DNA of 64,000 nucleotides, from the NCBI GenBank assembly GCA_012522505.1, contig JAAYKJ010000215.1:1-64000 (forward strand). Direction: 5' to 3'. A program made the translations under genes and the position numbers. The DNA comes from Clostridiaceae bacterium (GTDB lineage Bacteria; Bacillota; Clostridia; DSM-8532). Below the pieces are notes generated by a model. The model was given only the letters and a program-made list of their open reading frames with translations, did not search any database and was not told the DNA's origin. Position 1 is the first letter of the stretch. The number at the start of each line of letters is the position of its first letter. Shown here in pieces: positions 30,799 to 39,800 of the stretch.

Positions 30799-31938
30799 CT
30801 AATAGGTTACAAGGCTTTTTCCATTCAGTTTATCAGGGGCAACGCTTTTTTCCATGCCCGTTGGAACAACCACGGTTCCAGGGTTTCCATCACTAATATA
30901 CATCCTGTCCCTGGTCATTAATGGCAGCCAATACGCCAGATCAAACTTCACATCAATTTTACCCTTCGATCGTATACGCCTGACATAGGTCGGATCATAG
31001 TCAATATGAATGGAAGGTACGCTAGGCAGGTAACCCACAGCCATGATGGTTTCATTCTCATAGGCAACCCCATCGTAATCACCTTTGTTCACAGCATCTG
31101 CAAGCTCCTGCGGGGCCTTTCCACCAAAAGGCAGGGCTAACGAATAAAAACGCACTCCTGGCATTATTTCCCGAAGACGTTTTTCGTTTTTACCCAACGT
31201 CTCCTGGATCTGCAGCGTGTCTTTTGCAGTTTCCAAATTGAAATGGCCCCAGGTATGGTTTCCAATCTCAAAGCCATGACTTAACAGAAAACTCAGCCTT
31301 TCATCAAGTGTCCCAGCACCTTCAAAGGTTTTCAGTTCCTTATCCATATTCAGGTAAAAGATGCCCTTCAGCCCGAAGTCAGGATGCTTCTGATGAAAGC
31401 GAATCATGATACCCACGGCTGACCTGGGGTTTGCGACCAATTTCCCATTCTCCTCAATAAGATTAAATTGACCGGAGGAGCCATCATCAAAGGTGAATAC
31501 CATGGGGATTTTTCCCGCTGGAACGGTTATGTTATGTTCGATGAAATCTCGCATACTGATAAGCCGGAAACCCTGGTTATACAGCGTTTCCAACAGTTCC
31601 TCGAATTCCTGGAAGGATGTTGTAAACTCATCGTCGGTGGTTTCATCCAGGTTCTCAATAAAATTATGGAACATTACAATCGGGATCTCCCCAATTTCAT
31701 TGGGCTGTACGACAGAATAATCCACAGGCTCGGGGGTTGGTCCCTCCGGCGCCCGGGTAACCTCAGGTGTTGTGGTTGGCTCTGGCGCAGGAGTATGCGG
31801 TCCAGCCGGAGCTGTTGTTGGGGCATCTGTTGGCTTCGCATCAGCGCTCCTTCTCTTTTCCGGTTTGCATGACACAATTATTAACAAGGCAACAGCCAAT
31901 ATCAGTATAATGAGTAACCGAATCCATTTTCTTTTCAT
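30799..31938 (-). CDS. polysaccharide deacetylase lipoprotein
   Basis: Likely removes N-acetyl groups from an extracellular glycan. The N-terminus is a lipoprotein signal (KRKWIRLLIILILAVALLII then VSC, with Cys as the lipidation site), followed by a Pro/Thr-rich linker (TDAPTTAPAGPHTPAPEPTT). The NodB domain has TFDDGSSGQF (catalytic and metal Asp) and the zinc motif NHTWGHF; EIPIVMFHNF resembles the start of this family. The start at 31938 has a GGAAGTGG-type site; a GTG four codons upstream is possible. It is 24 bases after cobO, so the two may share a transcript without an obvious functional link. Confidence 0.85.
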   Translation of the reverse strand: MKRKWIRLLIILILAVALLIIVSCKPEKRRSADAKPTDAPTTAPAGPHTPAPEPTTTPEVTRAPEGPTPEPVDYSVVQPNEIGEIPIVMFHNFIENLDETTDDEFTTSFQEFEELLETLYNQGFRLISMRDFIEHNITVPAGKIPMVFTFDDGSSGQFNLIEENGKLVANPRSAVGIMIRFHQKHPDFGLKGIFYLNMDKELKTFEGAGTLDERLSFLLSHGFEIGNHTWGHFNLETAKDTLQIQETLGKNEKRLREIMPGVRFYSLALPFGGKAPQELADAVNKGDYDGVAYENETIMAVGYLPSVPSIHIDYDPTYVRRIRSKGKIDVKFDLAYWLPLMTRDRMYISDGNPGTVVVPTGMEKSVAPDKLNGKSLVTY

Positions 31939-31961
31939 CTTTTGTTCCACTTCCGATCAAA

Positions 31962-32498
31962 TTAATATTCTATCCCACGTCTTGCTTTTATTCCTTCATC
32001 ATATGGATGCTTAACAGCATTGATTACAGATATATAATCGGCGATATTATAAAAAGCTTGAGATGCATTTCTGCCCGTACAAACTACTTCAACCTTTTCT
32101 GGCCTTTCTTTTATCGTTTTAAGAATATCCTCTTCCTCAAGCAGTTGGCACTGAATGCAGTCCAGAATTTCGTCCAAAACAATCAAATCCCACAACCCTG
32201 TTTGCATCTGTTGTCTCAGGTGCTCCCATCCGCGTCTGATGTCCTCTTTGGTTTGGGCGAGCTCTTGTTCTGTCATATTCCACAGAAATTTGGTATGATG
32301 CTGTACCGGCCTGAAAAAACATAGCTTATCAGTGAAACCCTCAAGAATTATATTTTCACCGGTTTCTAAGTTTTTAAGGAATTGCGCAAACAAAACCTTC
32401 ATATCATGCCCGAGTGCGCGAATTGTTAACCCTGCAGCAGCAGTCGTTTTCCCTTTCCCGGATCCGATATAGAGGTGCAATCTTCCTTGTCTTTCCAT
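31962..32498 (-). CDS. cobO: corrinoid (cob(I)alamin) adenosyltransferase, CobO/BtuR type
   Basis: Adds the adenosyl group to cobalt in B12 coenzymes. The 178-residue protein has the modified P-loop YIGSGKGKTTAAAGLTIRAL, the FAQFLKN motif and VLDEILDCIQCQLLEEED, as expected of CobA/CobO. The start at 32498 has GGGAG upstream. A stable GC-rich hairpin lies immediately before the ribosome site. No cobalamin riboswitch motif was found upstream, and no other B12 genes are nearby. Confidence 0.9.
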   Translation of the reverse strand: MERQGRLHLYIGSGKGKTTAAAGLTIRALGHDMKVLFAQFLKNLETGENIILEGFTDKLCFFRPVQHHTKFLWNMTEQELAQTKEDIRRGWEHLRQQMQTGLWDLIVLDEILDCIQCQLLEEEDILKTIKERPEKVEVVCTGRNASQAFYNIADYISVINAVKHPYDEGIKARRGIEY

Positions 32499-32516
32499 TC
32501 TTCTCCCTTCAAGAAA

Positions 32517-32540
32517 GAACCCCGGGTACAACCCGGGTTC
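32517..32540 (-). promoter_or_regulatory. GC-rich hairpin just upstream of the cobO ribosome site
   Basis: On the minus strand GAACCCGGGT pairs with ACCCGGGGTTC (one bulged base), followed by TTTCTTG and then GGGAG. It may be a weak terminator for upstream transcription or affect cobO translation. Confidence 0.4.
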
Positions 32541-32779
32541 ACCTTTCAAATAACGGGCAGCGGCGGTTGTTTCATCCGCTTTTTACTAAACCTTATATTC
32601 TGAAGTACAAGACTATTTTCTTTACCTGAACCTATTATAATATAAAATCTTTTTCAGTTCAACAAACTCAAAAACCCAAATGGAATTGTTACTGGTGTTT
32701 TCACTTCAAACAAAACGAGCTTGGAAAACAGGGCGTTGCTTTCCAAACTCGGCAGCAAGGTGATGAAGGGCTTGGCACT

Positions 32780-33241
32780 CTATTTAATGTATTTTTTATA
32801 TGAAGCCGTTCTGTTCCCGAAACTGCTTAATCGGTTCAGTGGCTTTATTTTCCTGTTCGTTCCAATTAATCCACCAATAGCACCGGCAATAAGGCCCGTG
32901 ATGATCATGATGATACCCCTCTGGTTCAGTGAAAAATCCTTAAGCAGGATACTACCTGCCAGAAACAGTAACGCCATATACGCAAACCCGGTTAAGCCAC
33001 CCCTTACCATACCATTCTTTTCATTGTCTGTACCTGCTTTGAACCCTGTAATAAACAGTCCCGTAAGGGTTGCCATGAACACCGCTATGGTTGTATATTT
33101 GTCTGGAAAATCAGTAAAGGTTAGTATTGCCGCTAAAACCAGCATAACAGGTATTGTGATGCAAAATGCCATGATCAACGCTGACCCGATTCCAAAACCA
33201 GTCTTTACTGCTGCACTTTTTCCACTCGCTTTTTCCTGCAT
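32780..33241 (-). CDS. small integral membrane protein (TIGR04086-like)
   Basis: A 153-residue protein with four predicted membrane helices (SALIMAFCITIPVMLVLAAI, TIAVFMATLTGLFITGF, GFAYMALLFLAGSILL, GIIMIITGLIAGAIGGLIG) and a basic C-terminal tail. The helix pattern, the glycine-rich last helix and the Firmicutes setting resemble the TIGR04086 family, whose function is unknown. ATG at 33241 has GGAGGA upstream. Confidence 0.65.
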   Translation of the reverse strand: MQEKASGKSAAVKTGFGIGSALIMAFCITIPVMLVLAAILTFTDFPDKYTTIAVFMATLTGLFITGFKAGTDNEKNGMVRGGLTGFAYMALLFLAGSILLKDFSLNQRGIIMIITGLIAGAIGGLIGTNRKIKPLNRLSSFGNRTASYKKYIK

Positions 33242-33474
33242 ACTCTGTCCTCCAAAAATAAGCTATAGTAAAATGTATGCAGAAAAACAATGATTAGAAC
33301 AGACAACCGTACGATTTGGCAAGAAGCTTTATTCACTTGAGGGCCGATTGAGCCACTTCGCCGACCAGCACGCGAGCATTTCGTTCTGCGTCACCAATTC
33401 TCATTGAAAGCTGTAACATCATTACGTTAACTTGAATAAGATGGTAATGAAATAAACTCAGGGAGGGTAAAAAC

Positions 33475-33579
33475 ATGGGAGATAGAAAAGGATTCTTCGG
33501 TGAAAACAGTGAAGTATTATTTTTCATCATCCTATTCCTGCTCCTGTTCTGGGACAATGGTTGTGGATGTTGTAACTAG
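33475..33579 (+). CDS. 34-aa SEVLFFI membrane micro-protein, first copy
   Basis: A very short gene with an excellent ribosome site (GGGAGGG eight bases upstream). It encodes a polar head (MGDRKGFFGEN), one hydrophobic helix (SEVLFFIILFLLLFW) and a Cys-rich tail (DNGCGCCN). This plan is like the tiny hydrophobic proteins of sporulating Firmicutes (YjcZ and similar). A second copy lies 155 bases downstream on the same strand; the shared NSEVLFFI core argues that both are real. The function is unknown; a spore or forespore membrane role is inferred from similar proteins. Confidence 0.75.
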   Translation: MGDRKGFFGENSEVLFFIILFLLLFWDNGCGCCN

Positions 33580-33734
33580 TGTCTGTGGTTTATCCTTCTT
33601 CGTATATGGTGTTTCCCGTCATAATGACTAAAATGGCATAATGAGGAGGGAGAACTGGAGCAGTTAACGCATCATGATGTGAGTCAATGACAGAGTATGG
33701 AATATGTGAGCTTGATGCAAAGGAGGGAATACTA

Positions 33735-33854
33735 ATGTCAGATGGCATGTTCGGTAATTGGGACAATAGCGAAGTACTGTTTTTCATTTTGATTTTCCTG
33801 TGCTTGTTCTATAATAATCGCAGCTTTGGATTCGGCTTTAGGGACAAATGCTAG
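33735..33854 (+). CDS. 39-aa SEVLFFI membrane micro-protein, second copy
   Basis: Paralogue of the gene at 33475. AGGAGG lies eight bases before the ATG. The protein has a head MSDGMFGNWDN, the helix SEVLFFILIFLCLFY and a tail NNRSFGFGFRDKC. The hydrophobic core is nearly identical to that of the first copy, while head and tail differ. It is followed about 130 bases later by a strong terminator at 33987-34013. Confidence 0.75.
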   Translation: MSDGMFGNWDNSEVLFFILIFLCLFYNNRSFGFGFRDKC

Positions 33855-33986
33855 TGAATGCTTGGGTGGGTATGCACCGTTGAGCTTTGTTTGGCGGAGT
33901 TAATCCCCACCGAATTTTTATGATGAGTTTTACTTCGTAAAACACGTTTAATCTTCGACTTTGGCTGAAGAATTTCATTATTTAAT

Positions 33987-34013
33987 AAAAGAAGCGGAAA
34001 GCCCGCTTCTTTT
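33987..34013 (+). terminator. intrinsic terminator after the micro-genes
   Basis: AAAAGAAGCGG and its near complement CCCGCTTCTTTT form an 11-bp stem with T residues following. The symmetric A/T flanks mean it could also act on the minus strand, but the plus-strand genes end just before it. Confidence 0.8.
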
Positions 34014-34074
34014 CCTGTTTGTTTGTTGTGACTTCAGCTGAAATGGTGCCTCTCAACCTAATGTAGGACATTTG

Positions 34075-34623
34075 TTATGGCTTACTGGAGACATTTAATT
34101 TTTTCAGCTGCATGATATATCCTTTTAAATACACAACCGCCGCTGCCAGAGAAATGGCCACGCCTGCCCACAAAACCGGAACAGCTGCAACAACATCTAG
34201 AAAAGCCAGTACAATTCCAGCGAAAAGAACCGAAGCGGCGGCTTTCCCAACCCAATTTGAGGAAACCACAATCTCCTTTTTCAAAAAGAACAGTGAACCT
34301 AAAATCATCGCAAGTTCCTTTGCGCATAGAATATAGAAAAATATCACAGGAAGCCTTCCGCCTTTGGATAACATAAAAAGAGCGGTCATTTGAATTAACT
34401 TATCTGCAAGTGGATCTGCCAACTTACCGAAATTAGTTATAAATTGGAACCGGCGTGCAATATATCCATCCAGAATATCTGTAAATTCAGCCAACACAAA
34501 AAGAACCAAGCTTTGGACCCATTTCCCATCTGCCATCCATACTGCCATGACGGGTACTGCCAAAAGCCGGGCTATTGTTAATATGTTGGGGATATGTCGC
34601 CATTTACTCTTGCTACTCTTCAT
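34075..34623 (-). CDS. pgsA: CDP-alcohol phosphatidyltransferase (PgsA-like)
   Basis: Probably makes phosphatidylglycerol phosphate from CDP-diacylglycerol and glycerol-3-phosphate at the membrane. The 182-residue protein has the family motif D-G-x2-A-R-x8-G-x3-D-x3-D (ILDGYIARRFQFITNFGKLA followed by DPLADK) and four to five membrane helices. Its start overlaps the end of the thioesterase gene by 11 bases. The exact substrate alcohol cannot be read from sequence; a second pgsA elsewhere in the genome would leave this one open. Confidence 0.85.
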   Translation of the reverse strand: MKSSKSKWRHIPNILTIARLLAVPVMAVWMADGKWVQSLVLFVLAEFTDILDGYIARRFQFITNFGKLADPLADKLIQMTALFMLSKGGRLPVIFFYILCAKELAMILGSLFFLKKEIVVSSNWVGKAAASVLFAGIVLAFLDVVAAVPVLWAGVAISLAAAVVYLKGYIMQLKKLNVSSKP

Positions 34624-35047
34624 TGTTTTCTTCTCCGGTATAAAGCTTACATAGAAAATGATACAGATCGGGCTTGTATTTTTTTAAATTTACAGGCTTC
34701 AGGCTGCCATTTGCCCACACATGCTCTGTTTCGCCCTGAACAATCGGCTTATGGATCCCTTTTCTTAAAATGTCATAACGAAATGTTATCCGGGTTGGAG
34801 TTAATGCTTTGATTCCCGTTTTTACAGTGATCTCATCTTCATAATAGGATGGATAGAGATACCGGCACTTCATGCTTAAAAGCGGCAACCTTATACCATC
34901 CTTTTCCATCTGCCCATATGTCATCCCAGCATTTCTTATATAATCGGTTCTTCCGCATTCAAACCAAATCGGGTAAACTGAATGATGGACAATACCCATT
35001 TGATCCGTTTCCTGATAACGCACGGTGAGCTTCGTTTCCGAGATCAT
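34613..35047 (-). CDS. YbgC/FadM-like acyl-CoA thioesterase
   Basis: A 144-residue hot-dog fold protein that likely hydrolyses acyl-CoA or acyl-carrier thioesters. The characteristic RYQETDQMGIVHHSVYPIWF contains the catalytic Asp in the position typical of 4-hydroxybenzoyl-CoA thioesterase relatives, and ECGRTDYIRNAGMTY follows. AAGGAGG precedes the ATG at 35047. It overlaps the phospholipid synthase gene, suggesting a lipid-related role. Confidence 0.85.
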   Translation of the reverse strand: MISETKLTVRYQETDQMGIVHHSVYPIWFECGRTDYIRNAGMTYGQMEKDGIRLPLLSMKCRYLYPSYYEDEITVKTGIKALTPTRITFRYDILRKGIHKPIVQGETEHVWANGSLKPVNLKKYKPDLYHFLCKLYTGEENNEE

Positions 35048-35077
35048 TTCGTCCTCCTTGCTCCTGATGAAGCCAGG

Positions 35078-36049
35078 TTACATTGCCAAAATTTTGCTCA
35101 GCTCTATCATATCCTTATCAATGGTCTTCTTCATTGCCAAGGCTTCTTGAACATCAAAATTGACAAGAGCCCCTTTCTGCAGAGCAATAATTCGGTTTGT
35201 CACGCCTTCATGTAGTAGCTTAACAGCATAAGCTCCCATTCTGCTTGCCATGACACGATCATATACCGTCGGGCTTCCACCGCGCTGTATATGTCCAAGA
35301 ATGGTTGCCCTTGATTTAATGTCCGTTTTTTCTTCGATATATTGAGCCACCTCACCTGCGCCGCCGACACCCTCAGCAATGACAACGAGATAATGCTTTT
35401 TCCCGCGGTTTCTGCCTTCCATAATCGGTTTAATGATATCCTTGTCAATGTCAAATTCCTTTTCAGGTAGGATAACGGCTTCAGCGCCGCCGGAGATGCC
35501 CACATTCAATGCGATATAGCCCGCTTTTCTGCCCATGACCTCAAGAACACTGCATCTGTCATGGGAGTAGGCGGTGTCCCTGATTTTATCGATCGCATCC
35601 TGCACCGTATTCAAGGCCGTATCAAAGCCAATGGTATATTCTGTACAGGCGATATCGTTGTCAATCGTTCCTGGAATCCCCATAGTAGCAAGCCCATATT
35701 TGCTTAGATCCAAGAGCCCGCGAAATGATCCATCTCCACCAATAACGATCAGCGCATCCATTCCGAAAACTTTAGCGATGGAAATCGCCTTTTTAACCCC
35801 TTCCGCAGTGGCAAATTCAGCGGACCTTGCTGTTTGCAGGGATGTCCCACCTCTGTGTATGATATCACCTACCGACCGTAGAGACATTTCAACAATATCA
35901 CCACGCAAAAGCCCTTCATACCCCTTGCGCACCCCTAAAATACTAAAGCCGTAGTGAATACCCGCCCTTACAACGGCGCGAACTGCGGCGTTCATCCCCG
36001 GTGCATCACCACCGCTGGTTACCACACCAATTGTTTTGATTTTACTCAT
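35078..36049 (-). CDS. pfkA: 6-phosphofructokinase
   Basis: Commits fructose-6-phosphate to glycolysis. The 323-residue ATP-dependent type has SGGDAPGMNAAVRAVVR at 12-28, GGDGSFRG (ATP site with the Gly-Gly-Asp-Gly-Ser of ATP users), PGTIDNDIACTEYTIGFDTA with the catalytic Asp, and EVMGRKAGYIAL. The start has GGAGAG upstream. It follows the DUF2007-like gene and dnaE, an arrangement common in Clostridia. Confidence 0.97.
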   Translation of the reverse strand: MSKIKTIGVVTSGGDAPGMNAAVRAVVRAGIHYGFSILGVRKGYEGLLRGDIVEMSLRSVGDIIHRGGTSLQTARSAEFATAEGVKKAISIAKVFGMDALIVIGGDGSFRGLLDLSKYGLATMGIPGTIDNDIACTEYTIGFDTALNTVQDAIDKIRDTAYSHDRCSVLEVMGRKAGYIALNVGISGGAEAVILPEKEFDIDKDIIKPIMEGRNRGKKHYLVVIAEGVGGAGEVAQYIEEKTDIKSRATILGHIQRGGSPTVYDRVMASRMGAYAVKLLHEGVTNRIIALQKGALVNFDVQEALAMKKTIDKDMIELSKILAM

Positions 36050-36084
36050 ATTTCTCTCCGTATTTAATATTTATCCAATGAATA

Positions 36085-36104
36085 GCCCGTGTTATTACAC
36101 GGGC
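36085..36104 (-). promoter_or_regulatory. hairpin between the DUF2007-like gene and pfkA
   Basis: GCCCGTGT and ACACGGGC form a perfect 8-bp stem with a 4-base loop. There is no T run, so it is not a clear terminator; it may act on pfkA expression. Confidence 0.35.
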
Positions 36105-36142
36105 CCACTTCGCATTAATAGATAGCATAAAGCAAGTACGCA

Positions 36143-36337
36143 TCAGAAGCCCTTTTCTATAATAATACTGTGTGCTTCTTCGACTTCCCCCTCTGGGACC
36201 GAAACTTCAAAATAGTTATCGTTCTTCTCTTTTTGGCTGACAGGATTCAATTTTACAAGAATACCTTCAGCTTCCAGAATTGCCTTCAGTTTTTCCGCCA
36301 TTTCCTTGTTCTGTGCCATATAAACAACAGTCCACAT
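36143..36337 (-). CDS. small DUF2007-like protein
   Basis: A 64-residue protein, MWTVVYMAQNKEMAEKLKAI followed by LEAEGILVKLNPVS and a VPEGEVEEAHSIIIEKGF tail. The pattern of a beta strand, a helix, and an effector-like second half resembles the ferredoxin-fold DUF2007 family of putative signalling proteins. The start at 36337 has GGGGGG seven bases upstream; an extension to 36373 lacks this. It lies between dnaE and pfkA. Confidence 0.7.
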   Translation of the reverse strand: MWTVVYMAQNKEMAEKLKAILEAEGILVKLNPVSQKEKNDNYFEVSVPEGEVEEAHSIIIEKGF

Positions 36338-36525
36338 TTTTATACCCCCCTGCTTACAGGTTCTTACAGCCACCGGAATAAACCATCATATGTGTTTTTC
36401 ACCTCATAAATGAAAAGCAAAACCGCCGTACATCATTACTATTGTCAAACAGTCGCATTTTCATTATCCAAAAAATTCATCCTGCCCAAATTGCCCTCTG
36501 TTATCATACGCTTCGTACAAAATGG

Positions 36526-36694
36526 TTATCAAATACTCCCCAGTTCCCGTGCCCTAAGGCCAAGAATAGAGGAAGTGTATTTTTTAGCCTTCAGGGCCAA
36601 AAAATACGAATGGGTTGGAGATAAACCCGACCCGTAAAACAAGGCGCTTTCAGCCCGCGTTTTGGCGCACAATTTGTGCAAGCGCTCATTCAAT
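36526..36694 (-). repeat. interspersed intergenic repeat, copy 3 (nearly full length)
   Basis: On the minus strand it reads TTGAATGAGCGCTTGCACAA, ATTGTGCGCCAAAACGCGGGC, then GGGTTTATCTCC, TTTTTTGGCCCTGAAGGC, CACTTCCTCTATTCTTGGCC, TTAGGGCACGGG and GAGTATTTGATAA. It lies between dnaE and the DUF2007-like gene. Outside it, 36338-36525 and 36695-36809 show nothing recognisable. Confidence 0.75.
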
Positions 36695-36809
36695 GCCCAA
36701 TGGGACAGGCAAAAACTTTTTCTCGACTTTACTATATATTATTTTCTAAAAAAACGCAAGATAAATGACTGCAAGCATATGGATCTTTCAGTATTGATAA
36801 CACTCTTCT

Positions 36810-39800
36810 TCAGCTATGCTGACAATGCATTTTCACCTTTATCCTGTCAACCTTCACATTGATTTCCCCAAGCAAGCTCTCCAATTCCATGTGCAGGGTC
36901 TGGTTGTAAAAAACCCTGAAACCTTTTTGAATGCTTCCTTTGTAATACAGAAAAACAGGCTGAGTTCCTTCAAAATATTTCAGCAGTGAAGTAACCGCTC
37001 TCAGAATCTCTTGGTTGACATCATCCGTAAGCCGAACCTTTAGACAGTCAACCAGCACAGAACTTGATTTTTCCTCTGCCTTGCTTTCTTCATTTCGATT
37101 TTCCGGTCGGGTTTCGGCCACAGGTTTACGGTTCATATATCTACCAGACCCCGGTTCGGTTACAAAAGACGTATTTCCACTCCGCTCCTGACCAGAGCCA
37201 TACCCGCTGGAATAAGCTCTGCCTTTCTTTCCATTGGGTGTCCCATCGCCTTTGACAAGCGGTTTTACCATTTCCACAAGGATCTTTGGGGGCTCATCCT
37301 CGCGCACGCTGATTTTGCCTTCGACCCAAATGGGAAATTCGGGCTTTAGAAGTTCCCCGTACTTATCCAGTATATTGGGAAATACGATAACTTCCATCTG
37401 CCCAGCCAGATCCTCAAGGGTAACAAACGCCATCAGTTGGTTGCTTCTGGTCGTAATGGTTTTCATATCAACTACGATACCAGCCACGCGGGCAAAATCA
37501 CCGTCGGATACCTGATGCTGAACGGGTTCCCCGTCCTTCTCCTCCATCATCAGATCGATGGAATACACGGTTACACCCCTTTGAATGTCTTCTTCAAACT
37601 CACTCAGCGGATGTCCTGAAAGGTATAGCCCCAGCATATCCTTTTCCATTGCCAGAAGGAGCCTGGAATCATATTCATCCAGTTCGGGCCATTCAATCTC
37701 TACACAGGCGTTATCTCCTGTATCAAAAAAGGAACATTGCCCCTCCATCCGCATTTTTCTATTATGAGATATGTTATCCATGATTTTTTCATAGGCGTTC
37801 ATCAGCCTGGAACGGTATACCTTTAAAGAATCAAACGCACCACTTTTGATAAGGCTTTCTACACAACGCTTGTTTAAATCCTTTCCCCCCAGCCGTTCAC
37901 ACAGCTCCGGAAAGCTTTTGAAAGGACCATTCTTCGTACGTTCCGAAATGATTTGTTTCACCACATTGTTTCCGACATTTTTAACAGCAGCCAAACCAAA
38001 CCGGATCTTCCTGCCTGAAACGGCAAAAGCCTCTCTGCTTTCATTGATATCCGGAGGTAGCACATCGATACCATTCTTTTTGCATTCCATCACGTATTGG
38101 CTGATTTTACCGGGCGAACCCAAAAAACTGTTCAGTAATGCTGCCATGAATTCAACAGGGTAATAGTGTTTCAACCATGCCGTCTGATACCCGATAACCG
38201 CGTAAGCAGCCGCATGGGACTTGTTGAATGCATAACTGGCGAAGTCTATCATTTCATCAAAGATTGCATTGGCTGTTTTCTCATCCACGCCATTTCGAAT
38301 CGCTCCCTGAATAAGAACCTTTCCATCCGAGTCTGTCTGTCCATATACGAATTTCTGCCGTTCTTCCTCCATTACCTCCTTTTTCTTTTTTGACATGGCA
38401 CGGCGCACCAGGTCGGAACGGCCAAGAGAGTAACCACCAAGATCCCGTACAATCCGCATTACCTGCTCCTGATAAACCATGCATCCATAGGTTACATTTA
38501 AGATGGGTTCCAGTAGTGGATGGGCATAACGGATGCTTTCGGGATGATTCTTGTTTCGGATATATCTGGGGATTTGATCCATCGGGCCTGGCCTGTACAG
38601 GGAAATCCCTGCAATGATATCCTCGATGGAAGAGGGCTTCAATTCGGTCATAAACTGGGTCATTCCTGCGCTTTCAAGCTGGAAGACACCTGCAGTTTCT
38701 CCCCGGCCTATCATGTGATACACCTCGGGATCATTCATGTCGATGGCATCCATATCAAGCACTACCCCATGATTATCTTCCACCATCTGAACGGCATCCC
38801 GGATGACCGTCAGCGTTCTAAGGCCAAGGAAATCCATCTTTAGCATGCCCAGCTCTTCAAGGGTTGTCATCGGAAACTGGGTAGAAAGATTCCCTTCATT
38901 TTGATACAGCGGAACATGTTCGGTAATCGGCTGACTGGAAATCACAACACCAGCCGCATGGGTTGATGCATGCCGTGGCATTCCCTCAAGAAGAATGGCG
39001 GTGCTGATCAGTTCATGAATGCGGGAATCATTCTCATAGACCTGTTTCAGTTCCGAACTGAGCTTTAGTGCCTTCTCCAGATTCATACCAAGCTGCATGG
39101 GGATCATTTTGGCAACCTTGTCCACTTCATTATATGGAATAGCAAGCGCTCGTCCTACATCTCGTATAGCTGCACGCGCTGCCATCGTACCGAAGGTGAT
39201 GATCTGCGCGACCCTGTCCTTGCCGTATTTTTGAACAACATAGTCAATCACCTCACCGCGGCGCTCAAAGCAGAAATCGATATCAATATCGGGCATACTA
39301 ATCCGTTCCGGGTTCAGAAAACGTTCAAAGATGAGCTGATACCTGATAGGATCTACATTGGTTATACCCAGACAATAAGCGACGATACTGCCCGCTGCCG
39401 ATCCTCTGCCAGGGCCGACCATGATTCCGTTTTCCTTTGCATACCGGATAAAATCCCATACGATCAAAAAGTAATCAACATACCCCATTTGCCGAATGAC
39501 TGTAAGTTCATACTCCAGCCGTTCGAGGTTCGGATCGGATACAACAGAACCGGAGCCTGTAGTATCTTCCAGTGTCATCTGAGAAAAATTACAGTTTGAG
39601 TCTTGGCCGATAAGATAGCCCTGGCTGCTGGGATAACGCCTGCGGAACCCCTCCATGCAAAGGTCTTTTAAGTATTCATAAGCGTCTTTGTCATCCGGCA
39701 CATCAAACTTCGGCAGATGCAGCTTTCCAAATTCAAGTTGAACATCACACATTTGTGCTATCTTCACTGTATTTTCAAGTGCCTGCGGACAGTAATGAAA

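Noticed and set aside
32541-32779. Cobalamin riboswitch upstream of cobO
   Set aside because: The B12-box core and flanking conserved segments are not present; only a simple hairpin is seen.
33333-33557. 74-codon minus-strand frame ending MRIGDAERNARVLVGEV
   Set aside because: The tail looks protein-like, but the frame is antisense to a better-supported micro-gene and has no ribosome site. It could be a gene remnant; not enough to call.
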